The notes under the pieces were generated by a model. That model searched no databases and had not been told where the DNA came from. It saw nothing but the letters and a program-made list of their open reading frames with translations. From positions 1,392,258 to 1,456,257 of the forward strand of contig NZ_KE159646.1 in assembly GCF_000403355.2 (NCBI RefSeq): 64,000 bases of DNA, in the 5' to 3' direction. Positions 15,583 to 23,578 of this stretch are shown here, piece by piece. Source of the DNA: Adlercreutzia caecimuris B7. Its GTDB lineage: Bacteria; Actinomycetota; Coriobacteriia; Coriobacteriales; Eggerthellaceae. Within the stretch, counting starts at the first letter, position 1. Every line of letters starts with the position of its first letter. The translations under genes and the position numbers were made by a program.

Positions 15583-17022
15583 TTAAAGGGCTTTCTCCAG
15601 TACGTCAGTCATTTTCCTCTCCAGCATCACAATGGATTCCACGTGGTCGGTGTGGGGGAACATGTCGACGGGACGGATGGCGCGCACCGCGTAGCCGCTC
15701 TCCGTAAGCTGGCGCACGTCGCGGGCCTGGGTGGCGGGGTTGCAGGAAATGTACACGATGCGCTCGGGGGCCAGGGTTGCGGCGGCGGCGAGGAACGCGG
15801 GCGTCGAGCCGGCCCGGGGCGGGTCCATGAGGAGCACGAGCGGGCAGGGACGCTCCCCCGACGCGGCGAGCTCTTCCATGAACGCCGTGGCGTCCTCGGC
15901 GACGAACGCGGCGTTTTTCACGCCGTTGTGGCGGGCATTGCCCGCGGCATCGCGGATGGCCGATTCCACCGCATCAACGCCGACGACGCGGGCGGCTCCC
16001 CGCTTGGCGGCCACCAGGCCGATGGTGCCCGTGCCGCAGTAGGCATCGATCACCGTCTCCGCCCCCGTGAGCCCGGCCAAGCGGATGGCCTCGTCGTAGA
16101 GCACCTCGGTCTGCGTGGCATTCACCTGGTAAAACGACTGGGATGAGATGCGGAAGCTGAGACCGCACAGCGTGTCCAAAATGAACCCCGGGCCGTAGAG
16201 CACGCGCTCCTTCTCGCCGAGGATCACATTGGTGGCCCGCGTGTTCACGTTCTGCACGATGGTGGTGATCTCGGGCACGCGGCGCACGAGTTCGCGGCAG
16301 AAGGACTTCGCCGAGGGGAACTCGTCGCCGTTGGTGACCACCGTGACCAGCACCTCGCCCGACTCGTGGCCCACCCGCACCACGGCGTGACGCACGAAGC
16401 CGGTTCCGGCGTCCTCGTCGTAGGGCTCCATGCCCCAGCGGGCCATGATGTCGCGGATGGCCAGGGTGACGCGCTTGGCCGTTTCGTTCTCGATGGCACA
16501 GGCATCGGTGGGAATGAGGCGATGGCTGCCCGGTGCGTACATGCCCGTGAGGATGTCGTCGCGGGTCAGCTTGGCATCGCCGCCCTTCCCCTTGCCGCCG
16601 GCTCGCCGCGCTTTCCCCTTGGCGGGCGCATAGGGCGAGATGACCTTGTTGCGGTAGTGGAAGGACTCTTCCATGCCGATAATCGGCAGCATCGCATCGG
16701 CCGGAGCAAGGCCCTCGAAGAGTTCGGCCACGCGTTGCTGCTTGGCCGCCAGCTGCGCCTCGTAGGGCACATCGAGCTGACTGCAGCCGCCGCAACGGCC
16801 GAACACGGGGCAGGGCGCGCAGGCACGGGCCGCCGAGGAGCGCGATGCGGGTCGAGAGCCGGCAGGAGCTCCCGTTGCCGGACGAGCGCCTTCGCGCCCG
16901 CGGTCGCTGGGGCGCCCCGCGCCGTTGCGGCCGCCGACGCCCCGCCGCGCACCACAGGCCTTCCCCACCTTGGCGGAGCGGTTACTGGCGCGTTTCGGCT
17001 TGTTGTCATGTTTTCTCGTCAT
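15583..17022 (-). CDS. rlmD: 23S rRNA (uracil-5-)-methyltransferase, RlmD/RumA type
   Basis: About 479 residues. Uses S-adenosylmethionine to make m5U in 23S rRNA (or tRNA). After a basic, low-complexity N-terminus of about 70 residues come the cluster cysteines CAPCPVFGRCGGCSQL, then the Rossmann domain with VIDAYCGTGTIGLVAA, LLMDPPRAGS and the nucleophile region YISCNPATQARD. The start is uncertain: an in-frame ATG at 17049 also exists and neither has a clear ribosome site. The last dozen residues are abnormal because the 3' end was altered by the island; the catalytic core is complete, so it is probably functional. Confidence 0.92.
   Translation of the reverse strand: MTRKHDNKPKRASNRSAKVGKACGARRGVGGRNGAGRPSDRGREGARPATGAPAGSRPASRSSAARACAPCPVFGRCGGCSQLDVPYEAQLAAKQQRVAELFEGLAPADAMLPIIGMEESFHYRNKVISPYAPAKGKARRAGGKGKGGDAKLTRDDILTGMYAPGSHRLIPTDACAIENETAKRVTLAIRDIMARWGMEPYDEDAGTGFVRHAVVRVGHESGEVLVTVVTNGDEFPSAKSFCRELVRRVPEITTIVQNVNTRATNVILGEKERVLYGPGFILDTLCGLSFRISSQSFYQVNATQTEVLYDEAIRLAGLTGAETVIDAYCGTGTIGLVAAKRGAARVVGVDAVESAIRDAAGNARHNGVKNAAFVAEDATAFMEELAASGERPCPLVLLMDPPRAGSTPAFLAAAATLAPERIVYISCNPATQARDVRQLTESGYAVRAIRPVDMFPHTDHVESIVMLERKMTDVLEKAL
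15588..15646. repeat. Right copy of imperfect direct repeat flanking the island
   Basis: Matches 12839-12898 apart from six substitutions and one missing base. On the minus strand it is the in-use 3' end of rlmD. Because of the missing base, rlmD reads through the former stop and borrows tilS codons, ending ...MLERKMTDVLEKAL. Confidence 0.85.
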
Positions 17023-17066
17023 AGACTCATTTTGACATAATGGGGCCACTGGAAAAGGAGGTAATC

Positions 17067-17438
17067 ATGAACTTCATTATTCGCTGGATCGTGACCGCCA
17101 TCGCCGTGGCCGCCGCCGTGTGGATCGTGCCCGGCATCGACATCATCGGTGCCGACGCCTCATGGGTGGGCATCGCGCTGTTCGCGCTCATCCTGTCGCT
17201 CGTGAACATGTCCATCAAGCCGATTTTGCAGGTGCTGTCGCTGCCGGTGACGGTGCTCACCCTGGGCATCTTCTACCTCGTCGTGAACACACTGCTGCTC
17301 TACATCGCGGCATGGCTCGCCAACGGCCTGTTCGGCGCGGGCTTCTACATCGCCAGCTTCGGCAGCGCCTTTGTGGCCTCCATCGTCATCTCCATCGTAT
17401 CGGCCCTCGTGAACGGCCTTGTGGGCAACGACGCCTAG
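17067..17438 (+). CDS. Phage holin family 4 superfamily membrane protein (YvlD-like)
   Basis: 123 residues with four hydrophobic helices. The sequence NFIIRWIVTAIAVAAAVWIVPGI, then ALILSLVNMSIKPILQVLSLP and LGIFYLVVNTLLLYIAAWL, is characteristic of the Phage_holin_4_2/YvlD family, chromosomal small membrane proteins of unknown job, sometimes stress-induced. The ATG at 17067 has an ideal AAAAGGAGG site. It is divergent from rlmD, with the two genes sharing a short promoter region. Nothing indicates a prophage. Confidence 0.85.
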   Translation: MNFIIRWIVTAIAVAAAVWIVPGIDIIGADASWVGIALFALILSLVNMSIKPILQVLSLPVTVLTLGIFYLVVNTLLLYIAAWLANGLFGAGFYIASFGSAFVASIVISIVSALVNGLVGNDA

Positions 17439-17610
17439 CGACCGCGCCAACCGAGGCGAGCAAGCCGCGAGGGCGTGGCGCGCCCCTACGTGCAGTTCCG
17501 CAGCGACGGGAGGCGCCCGGTAGGCGCTTCCCCGAAGCGAGGACTGCCCGAGCATGGAGGCACGCCATGCCTTCGCGGCCGGACGCCCCGCGCCCCCGCA
17601 GTCGTTCGGG

Positions 17611-20600
17611 CTACTCGCTGCGCAGGGCCTCCACCGGGTCTTTGCGGGCGGCGGCCATGGCCGGGAAGAGACCGGCGATGAACGAGAGGAACACGCTGAT
17701 GGCCACCAAGATGGCCGCGGCCGTCGGCGGCAGCAGGGCCACATCGGGCACATCGAGCAGCGAGTACACGAGCGCGTTCACCGGAATGCTCACCAGTGCC
17801 ACCACGCCCACGCCCATAAGGCCTGCCACCAGTCCCTCGATAATGGTCTCGGCATTGAACACACGGCTGATATCGCCCTTCGATGCGCCGATGGCGCGCA
17901 GGATGCCGATCTCCTTCTTGCGCTCGAGCACCGAGATATAGGTGATGATGCCGATCATGATGGACGACACCACCAGCGAGATGGCCACGAACGCGATGAG
18001 CACGTAGCTGATCATGTCCACGATGGTGGTGACCGACTTCATCAACGTGCCCACGAAGTCGGTGTAGGTGATCTTCTTGTCCTCCTGATCCGAGGCCTGC
18101 ATGCGATCGTTGTAGTCGTCCAGAATGGCGATGACCTGCTGCTTCGCCTCGAAATCCTTCGGATAGATCTCGATCTCCGAGGGCTTCGAGAGCTGCGCGT
18201 AGCCGAGCTTGGCCAAATTCCCGTCGAACGAGGTTCCCTCGCGGTTCATGAGCGCCGTCATCAGCTCCGAGAGCTCCTCTTCGGTCATCGCGAATTGGAA
18301 GGCGTTCTTGAAGGCGTCCGCGTCAACCGACATGGCCCCCGGAATGCTTTCCTGGAACTGCTTCATAACCTTCTTCACCGACGCCTCGGTTTTCTTGGAG
18401 ATGGCGGCCATGGTCTTTTTCATGTAGCTCTGCATGGTACTTTCCAGGGCGGCCGACAGCTTCGAGGCCATTTCCTTCTGCATGGCGTTGGTGTCGACCA
18501 TCTTCGCGGCGTATTTCGCCATAATGCCCTGAACCTCGGGGCTTTGGGCATAGGATTCGAGCGTCTCCTGGGCCAACGCCTGGAAGTCCGGCGGAGTGCC
18601 TGAGGCCGCCGCCTGCTGGTAGGCCGCACCGAGTGCCTGAGTATAGCCGGCCAGAGCCGAACCCATCATCTCGGCGAGCGCGTCCTCGTTGAAGGCCGAG
18701 GACAGATCCAGATCGAGATCCTTTGCGGACAGGGAGGGCGCGGCCGGCAGATCGTCGGCGGAAAGCCCCTCGGAAAGCGCGCTCGTATCCGTATTCAGCT
18801 TCGACTCGTCGAACTTGAAGGCATCCTGCAGGGCGTCTTCATCCACATTGAACAGCGAATCGGTGTCGAGCTTTCCCTCTTCCTCCTCGTCTTTCTCGGC
18901 GAACGAGATGCCGTCGAACACGTTCACCGTGGGATAGTCCAACTGCTCCTGCACGATACGCGCCTCGCCGGCCTTCTCGATAATATGCTGCGTCAGCGCC
19001 GGCGTGTAGTAGATGCCCATGGAGAGCGCCGTGGCCTTGGCCTCCGGCTTGGGCTGCACGATGCCGACGATCTTCAGGTCTTCGCCGCCATCGACGAGCT
19101 CCTTCATGTATGCCTCGTCATCGGTCTTGTCCACCCACACCTTGTGCTCTTTGTCGTAGGTGTAATAGTCGGCCGCGCTCACGAGCTTCATGGACACGCC
19201 GAGCAGCTGGTCGTAGGTCAGATCGAGCTCGTCGGTGGGCGCGGTTACCTCCTCCTCGTTCATGAACTGCTCGATCATGTCGTCGAGCGCCTGATGGTCG
19301 CGCAGGCCGAGGGCGTAGGTGACCAGATCGGGCACGTTGCCGTTGCCGCTCAGCACCAGCACGCACTCGTTGTAGGCTTCGGGCCACTTCCCCGCCTTCA
19401 CGTCGTACTGGCCTTCCACAATGGAGGCGTTGCCCATCATCTCGGAGAACACGTCGGTAGAGTACATGGTGGACATGAGCGCGTTGGACGATCCGCCGCC
19501 CATGCCGAAAGCGGAGAACGTGGTGTCGGGATTGATCTGCCGCACGCCGTTCTCGGTGTTGGCGTCGAAGATCTGCGGAATGACGTTGTAGCGGTACTCG
19601 ATGGAGTTCACGTACTGCTCGATGCCGTCGCCCCCCTCGTCGAAGAAGAGCTTCAGCGCGGCCAAGTCGTTGTTCTCCAGGCTGGCGAACATGTTCGTGA
19701 CCATCTTGAACTCGTGCACACCGCCAGCGTCGGCCCCCTCGCCCTCGGCCGCGCCCTCGCCTTCGGCGGTCTCGCCCTCGCCGGCGGCCTCGCCCTCAGT
19801 CTCCTCGTAGGTGCCGCCCTTGACGCCGACCGCGGCAAGGGCGTCGGCCATCTCGTCGCCGGAGCCTTCCGCGCCCTCGTCTTCCGCCGGCGCATCCCCT
19901 TCCCCGCCTGCGCCCATGGTCATGAGCGAGGTCATATCGAAGCCCGTGGACATGATCTGCAGCGGGTACACCGAAAGCGTCTCCTCCTCAGTGTTCTGGA
20001 TGTAGTTGTCCACGCCATTGGCGAGCGCAAGAATAGCCGCGATGCCGATGATGCCGATGGAGCCGGCGAAAGCCGTCATGATGGTACGGCCCTTCTTGGT
20101 CATGAGGTTGTTGAAGGACAACGCGAGCGCCGTGAGAAAGCTCATAGACGTGCGACGGGTGCGCTTGCGGGAGAGGTGCATCTCCTCCTCGGTGGGGAAA
20201 TACGGGTTCGTGTCGGAGCGGATGACGCCGTCGGCCAGATTCACCGTGCGCGTGGCGTACGCGGCAGCGAGCTCCGGATTGTGGGTGACCATGATGACGA
20301 GCCGGTCCTTGGCGATCTGGGTGAGCAGGTCCATGATCTGCACCGACGTGTGCGAATCGAGCGCGCCGGTGGGCTCATCGGCCAGCACGATCTCCGGGTC
20401 GTTGATGAGAGCGCGGGCAATGGCCACGCGCTGCATCTGGCCGCCCGAAAGCTGGCTCGGCTTCTTGTTCAGATGATCGGAGAGGCCCACGGCCTCAAGC
20501 GCCTCTTTCGCGCGGCGCGTGCGCTCGGAGCGGCCCACGCCCGAAAGCGTCAACGCCAGCTCCACGTTCTGCAGAATAGTCTGATGCGGAATGAGGTTGT

Positions 20601-20874
20601 AGCTCTGGAACACGAAGCCGACGCGGTTGTTGCGGAAGGCGTCCCAGTCGCGGTCCTTGTACCGATGGGTGGAGACGCCGTCAACGATCATGTTACCGGA
20701 GTCGTAGTGATCCAAGCCTCCCATTACGTTCAGCAGCGTGGTCTTGCCCGAGCCCGAGGGGCCCAAAATAGCCACGAATTCGTTATCGCGGAACGAGATG
20801 GACACGTCGTTCAAAGCCGCTTGGACAAAATCGCCCGTACGATAGGATTTGCAGATGTTCTTGAGCTGGAGCAT
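17611..20874 (-). CDS. ABC transporter with fused ATPase and FtsX-like permease (MacB-like)
   Basis: 1087 residues. Residues 1-225 are an ABC ATPase: Walker A GPSGSGKTT, signature LSGGQMQR, Walker B IVLADEPTGALD. After a first membrane helix near 265-285 (AFAGSIGIIGIAAILALA) comes a very large extracytoplasmic domain of about 600 residues, with acidic Gly/Glu low-complexity (about 320-380) and later Ala/Lys-rich helical repeats. The last ~190 residues carry three helices of the FtsX domain, with ISYVLIAFVAISLVVSSIMIG and ERKKEIGILRAIGASKGDIS. Architecture matches MacB/LolCD-type mechanotransmission exporters rather than importers. Possible roles are peptide, lipoprotein or antimicrobial export. 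No partner periplasmic adaptor is encoded nearby. Confidence 0.9.
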   Translation of the reverse strand: MLQLKNICKSYRTGDFVQAALNDVSISFRDNEFVAILGPSGSGKTTLLNVMGGLDHYDSGNMIVDGVSTHRYKDRDWDAFRNNRVGFVFQSYNLIPHQTILQNVELALTLSGVGRSERTRRAKEALEAVGLSDHLNKKPSQLSGGQMQRVAIARALINDPEIVLADEPTGALDSHTSVQIMDLLTQIAKDRLVIMVTHNPELAAAYATRTVNLADGVIRSDTNPYFPTEEEMHLSRKRTRRTSMSFLTALALSFNNLMTKKGRTIMTAFAGSIGIIGIAAILALANGVDNYIQNTEEETLSVYPLQIMSTGFDMTSLMTMGAGGEGDAPAEDEGAEGSGDEMADALAAVGVKGGTYEETEGEAAGEGETAEGEGAAEGEGADAGGVHEFKMVTNMFASLENNDLAALKLFFDEGGDGIEQYVNSIEYRYNVIPQIFDANTENGVRQINPDTTFSAFGMGGGSSNALMSTMYSTDVFSEMMGNASIVEGQYDVKAGKWPEAYNECVLVLSGNGNVPDLVTYALGLRDHQALDDMIEQFMNEEEVTAPTDELDLTYDQLLGVSMKLVSAADYYTYDKEHKVWVDKTDDEAYMKELVDGGEDLKIVGIVQPKPEAKATALSMGIYYTPALTQHIIEKAGEARIVQEQLDYPTVNVFDGISFAEKDEEEEGKLDTDSLFNVDEDALQDAFKFDESKLNTDTSALSEGLSADDLPAAPSLSAKDLDLDLSSAFNEDALAEMMGSALAGYTQALGAAYQQAAASGTPPDFQALAQETLESYAQSPEVQGIMAKYAAKMVDTNAMQKEMASKLSAALESTMQSYMKKTMAAISKKTEASVKKVMKQFQESIPGAMSVDADAFKNAFQFAMTEEELSELMTALMNREGTSFDGNLAKLGYAQLSKPSEIEIYPKDFEAKQQVIAILDDYNDRMQASDQEDKKITYTDFVGTLMKSVTTIVDMISYVLIAFVAISLVVSSIMIGIITYISVLERKKEIGILRAIGASKGDISRVFNAETIIEGLVAGLMGVGVVALVSIPVNALVYSLLDVPDVALLPPTAAAILVAISVFLSFIAGLFPAMAAARKDPVEALRSE

Positions 20875-20938
20875 TCGCGTCTCTTTCCCTCTTCTCCCAA
20901 TCGCGCCTATTATGATGCTCTCGACAGAGGGCTTCTAA

Positions 20939-20956
20939 CGCTTTTGTCAAAAAGCG
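20939..20956. promoter_or_regulatory. Small inverted repeat between ABC exporter and ferritin
   Basis: CGCTTTT (20939-20945) and AAAAGCG (20950-20956) flank a 4-base centre in the 185-base region between two divergent genes. It may be an operator; without a known regulator the role is open. Confidence 0.3.
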
Positions 20957-21059
20957 AGTTATTTGCACAGATTTGCCACGGCAGCGGGTGATTTCGCGGT
21001 ATTCTGTCCAGGTTCGATTTCCCGCCGGCCCGCAAGCCGCGCAAGCAGAAAGGACTTCC

Positions 21060-21575
21060 ATGGACGCCAAGGTGTACGAACTCATCAACGACCAGATCAA
21101 CAAGGAGCTCTACAGCGCCTACCTGTACCTCGCTTTCGCCGACTACTACGAGGAGGAGGGTCTGTCCGGCTACGCCAACTATTTCGAGATCCAGGCGCAA
21201 GAGGAGCGCGACCACGCCATGATCTTCCGCAAGTACCTGCATGAGAACGGCGAGAAGGTGAAGCTTTTGGCCATCGAGCAGCCCGAGGTGACCTTCGCGA
21301 ACTTCCTGGAGCCGCTGGAGGCTGCCATGGAGCACGAGCAGTACGTGACCTCGCTCATCCACGACATCTACGCCGCGGCGCTCGAGGCCCACGACTACCG
21401 CGCCCAGAAGTTCTTGGGTTGGTTCATCGACGAGCAGATGGAGGAAGAGGACAACGCCGACACCATGATCACCAACATGAAGCTGTTCGGCGGCGACCCG
21501 AAGGGCCTCTACGACCTGGATCGCGAGTGCGCCTCCCGCGTGTACTCGGTGCCGAGCCCCCTGGCCGCCGAGTAA
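21060..21575 (+). CDS. ftn: Ferritin (bacterial FtnA-like)
   Basis: 171 residues from the ATG at 21060 (AGAAAGGA site). Stores iron as ferric mineral in a 24-subunit shell and oxidises Fe(II). Ferroxidase ligands are recognisable: E in NKELYSAYLYLAF, E..H in QAQEERDHAMIF, and E in the later EHEQYVTSLIHDIY and DEQMEEEDNADTMI helices. Length and four-helix pattern match non-heme ferritins. It has its own terminator downstream. No Fur-box was identified with confidence. Confidence 0.94.
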   Translation: MDAKVYELINDQINKELYSAYLYLAFADYYEEEGLSGYANYFEIQAQEERDHAMIFRKYLHENGEKVKLLAIEQPEVTFANFLEPLEAAMEHEQYVTSLIHDIYAAALEAHDYRAQKFLGWFIDEQMEEEDNADTMITNMKLFGGDPKGLYDLDRECASRVYSVPSPLAAE

Positions 21576-21592
21576 GCCGCACTCGAAGGCGC

Positions 21593-21639
21593 GCCGGCCG
21601 ATGCTGAGCGGAAAGCTGCAGACATCGGCCGGCTTTTTT
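21593..21639 (+). terminator. Rho-independent terminator after ferritin
   Basis: GCCGGCCGATG (21593-21603) pairs perfectly with 21623-21633 and is followed by six T residues (21634-21639). It begins 17 bases past the ferritin stop. Confidence 0.92.
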
Positions 21640-21649
21640 GGCGCCTTTT

Positions 21650-21767
21650 TTCGAAATTGGTGCACACGCCCCCGCTGCACGTCCCTTTCCGTATGGAAAA
21701 TGGTGGTATGGCCGCGTTTTGAGCGTCGGAATCGGCAGAACCGCGGGGCGTTTGCACCAATTTCGAA
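21650..21767. repeat. Intergenic element bounded by 23-bp inverted repeats
   Basis: Arms 21650-21672 (TTCGAAATTGGTGCACACGC...) and 21745-21767 pair at 22 of 23 positions across a 72-base centre, which holds a further small hairpin (TTTCC-GTAT-GGAAA). It encodes nothing. It lies between the ferritin terminator and queH, and could be a REP-like or miniature transposable repeat. Confidence 0.7.
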
Positions 21768-21803
21768 CTTTTGCGCCCCTATTCGCTCCTCTTGGTGACA
21801 ACT

Positions 21804-22598
21804 ATGACTCATCGCATTCTCCTCCATGCCTGCTGCGGACCATGCTCGTTGGAGCCGGTCCGCGTTTTGCGTTCCGAGGGCGTGGAGCCCGTGGTGTTCT
21901 ACGCGAACTCTAACATCCACCCAGCCGACGAGTACGCGCATCGGCTGGACACGCTGCGCGCGTGGGCGGTCGAAGAGGGGCTGGAAGTCGTCGAGGGCGT
22001 CTACGATCCCGAAGCCTGGGAGGCGACGGCCGGACGCGTGGGCGACGCGGCCGAGGCGGCCTTCGGCATGATCGTGAACGAGGAGGGTGACAGGGCGGAA
22101 GGCGCCGAGCCCACCGAGGCCCGCACAGCCCGCGAGGCCCGCTGCCGCGCCTGCTACCGCCTGCGCTTCGAGGAGGCGGCCCGTTATGCCCGCGAGCACG
22201 GCTTCGACGCCCTGGGCACCACGCTTTCGGTAAGTCCCTACCAATATACGGCCATCATCCGCGAGGAGCTGGAACGCGCCTGCGAGCGCGAGGGTATACG
22301 CGCGCGCTTCGAGGATTACCGCTCCTTCTACAACGAGGCCACACGCCGTTCCCGCGAGGGCGGCATGTACCGCCAGAACTACTGCGGCTGCCGATTCTCC
22401 GACGCCGAGGCCGACGCCGAGCGAGAGCTGCGACGCGCCGAGCGCCGAGCCGTGCGCGAGGCCGAGGCAGCCGCCCATGCCAACGAACGTGCCGCCGAGG
22501 AGGCCGAACGCGCCCGCAAGCGCGCTGAGAAGCAGGCCTATGCTGCCAAACAGGCGAAAAAGCGAGCTGCATTGAAGGCCCTGCGAGAGCGGCGGTAA
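21804..22598 (+). CDS. queH: Epoxyqueuosine reductase QueH
   Basis: 264 residues from the ATG at 21804. Catalyses the last step of queuosine synthesis on tRNA, the non-homologous replacement of QueG. Seen: HACCGPC near the N-terminus, CRACYRLRFEEAARYA in the middle, GTTLSVSPYQ, and YCGCRFS near residue 192, giving the paired cysteines for the iron-sulfur/metal site. The C-terminal ~70 residues form an extended Ala/Glu/Arg/Lys helix (AERELRRAERRAVREAEA and onward) not needed in the core family, possibly a coiled coil or RNA contact. An earlier in-frame ATG (21771) lacks a ribosome site. Confidence 0.92.
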   Translation: MTHRILLHACCGPCSLEPVRVLRSEGVEPVVFYANSNIHPADEYAHRLDTLRAWAVEEGLEVVEGVYDPEAWEATAGRVGDAAEAAFGMIVNEEGDRAEGAEPTEARTAREARCRACYRLRFEEAARYAREHGFDALGTTLSVSPYQYTAIIREELERACEREGIRARFEDYRSFYNEATRRSREGGMYRQNYCGCRFSDAEADAERELRRAERRAVREAEAAAHANERAAEEAERARKRAEKQAYAAKQAKKRAALKALRERR

Positions 22599-22736
22599 AT
22601 TTCCGCAGCTATTTCAAGGCCCCCAGCGCCCCCGGATGGCCAGCGGACCGCCGCTCCCCATTGTTTCCCTGTTGTGAAGCGCGCGACGAGCCCGTTCGTC
22701 TATGATGCGAGAATGCCCCCGATCTGAGGAGTCGCC

Positions 22737-23480
22737 ATGCCGCGCGCCATCGCCCTTGCGCATCCCGAGTTTTCGCCCAACGCCGCCGCAGCGGCCGCCA
22801 AAGTATGCCCCGAGATACGGGACCGCATACGCCGCTCCGGCAAGAAGAGCGTGCGCGAGTACACCTTGGGCGAGGAGATCTTCAACGCCGTAACCCACGG
22901 TGTGGGCGCCGGTCTTGCCGTGGCGGCCCTCGTGCTGCTCATCGTGAAGTCGGTGGGCGACGGTGGCGGCATCCTTCTGGCTGCAGCCCTCGTGTACGGC
23001 ATCGCGCTTCTGCTGGAATATCTCATGTCAACTCTGTACCACGCGCTCGCGACCGATGCGGCCAAGCGCGTGTTCAAGGTGCTCGATCATTCGGGCATCT
23101 ACCTGCTCATCGCCGGCACCTACACCCCCTACTGCCTCATTACCCTGGGCCATGTGGGAGGCCTGTGGCTCGCGGCCTTCGTATGGGCGGTGGCGCTTAT
23201 CGGCATTGCCTGCGAGGCGTTCTGGACCTACCGGCCCCGCTGGATATCGGCCGTGCTGTATGTGGCCCTGGGCTGGTCCATCGTATTCTTCCTGCCCACT
23301 CTGTACGCCCAGCTGCATCCCGTGGGTTTCTGGCTTCTGGCCGCAGGCGGTATCAGCTACACCGTGGGCGCGGTGTTCTACATCTTCAAGAAGGTGCGCT
23401 ACCTGCACTCCATCTTCCACCTTTTCGTGCTGGCGGCCAGCATCCTGCAGTTCTTCAGCGTGTACTTCTTCGTAATTTAG
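22737..23480 (+). CDS. trhA: TrhA/hemolysin III family membrane protein
   Basis: 247 residues, seven hydrophobic helices. The family signature is present: EEIFNAVTHGVGAGLA, then LLEYLMSTLYHAL, KVLDHSGIYLLIAGTYTPY, and a final LHSIFHLFVLAAS. The conserved His, Asp, Ser residues (H of THG, H of YHAL, D/H of LDHSGIY, H of IFHLF) match the PAQR/hemolysin III superfamily. Proposed roles in bacteria include membrane fluidity homeostasis; true haemolysis is doubtful. Ribosome site GAGGAG. Convergent with nfo. Confidence 0.9.
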   Translation: MPRAIALAHPEFSPNAAAAAAKVCPEIRDRIRRSGKKSVREYTLGEEIFNAVTHGVGAGLAVAALVLLIVKSVGDGGGILLAAALVYGIALLLEYLMSTLYHALATDAAKRVFKVLDHSGIYLLIAGTYTPYCLITLGHVGGLWLAAFVWAVALIGIACEAFWTYRPRWISAVLYVALGWSIVFFLPTLYAQLHPVGFWLLAAGGISYTVGAVFYIFKKVRYLHSIFHLFVLAASILQFFSVYFFVI

Positions 23481-23515
23481 CAGCCGGCTCAGACATCCCC
23501 GAAAGTCGAAATACA

Positions 23516-23532
23516 AGCGGGTCTCTCCCGCT
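23516..23532. terminator. Weak bidirectional hairpin between trhA and nfo
   Basis: AGCGGG (23516-23521) pairs with CCCGCT (23527-23532) over a TCTCT loop, in the gap between convergent genes. There is no clear T-run. Confidence 0.35.
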
Positions 23533-23578
23533 AAGGGGCGGGCCGCTTTGCCGATGGCGTGGAAGGAGCCCCCGGCGG

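Larger units (their letters stand above)
12899..15587. mobile_element. AT-richer genomic island inserted at the rlmD/tilS junction
   Basis: Base composition drops visibly relative to both neighbours. Contents on the minus strand are a broken GyrI-like gene, unrecognised fragments, a DUF262 N-terminal fragment, a SUKH immunity protein and an HNH-like nuclease. The two ends are the direct repeats at 12839-12898 and 15588-15646. No integrase or transposase was recognised. 12899-13114 and 15427-15582 hold no gene I can identify. Whether it entered by site-specific integration or by recombination between related rlmD ends cannot be told here. Confidence 0.7.

Noticed and set aside
17067..17438. 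Prophage because of the holin family name
   Set aside because: The YvlD/holin-4 family is mostly chromosomal, and no phage genes are near.
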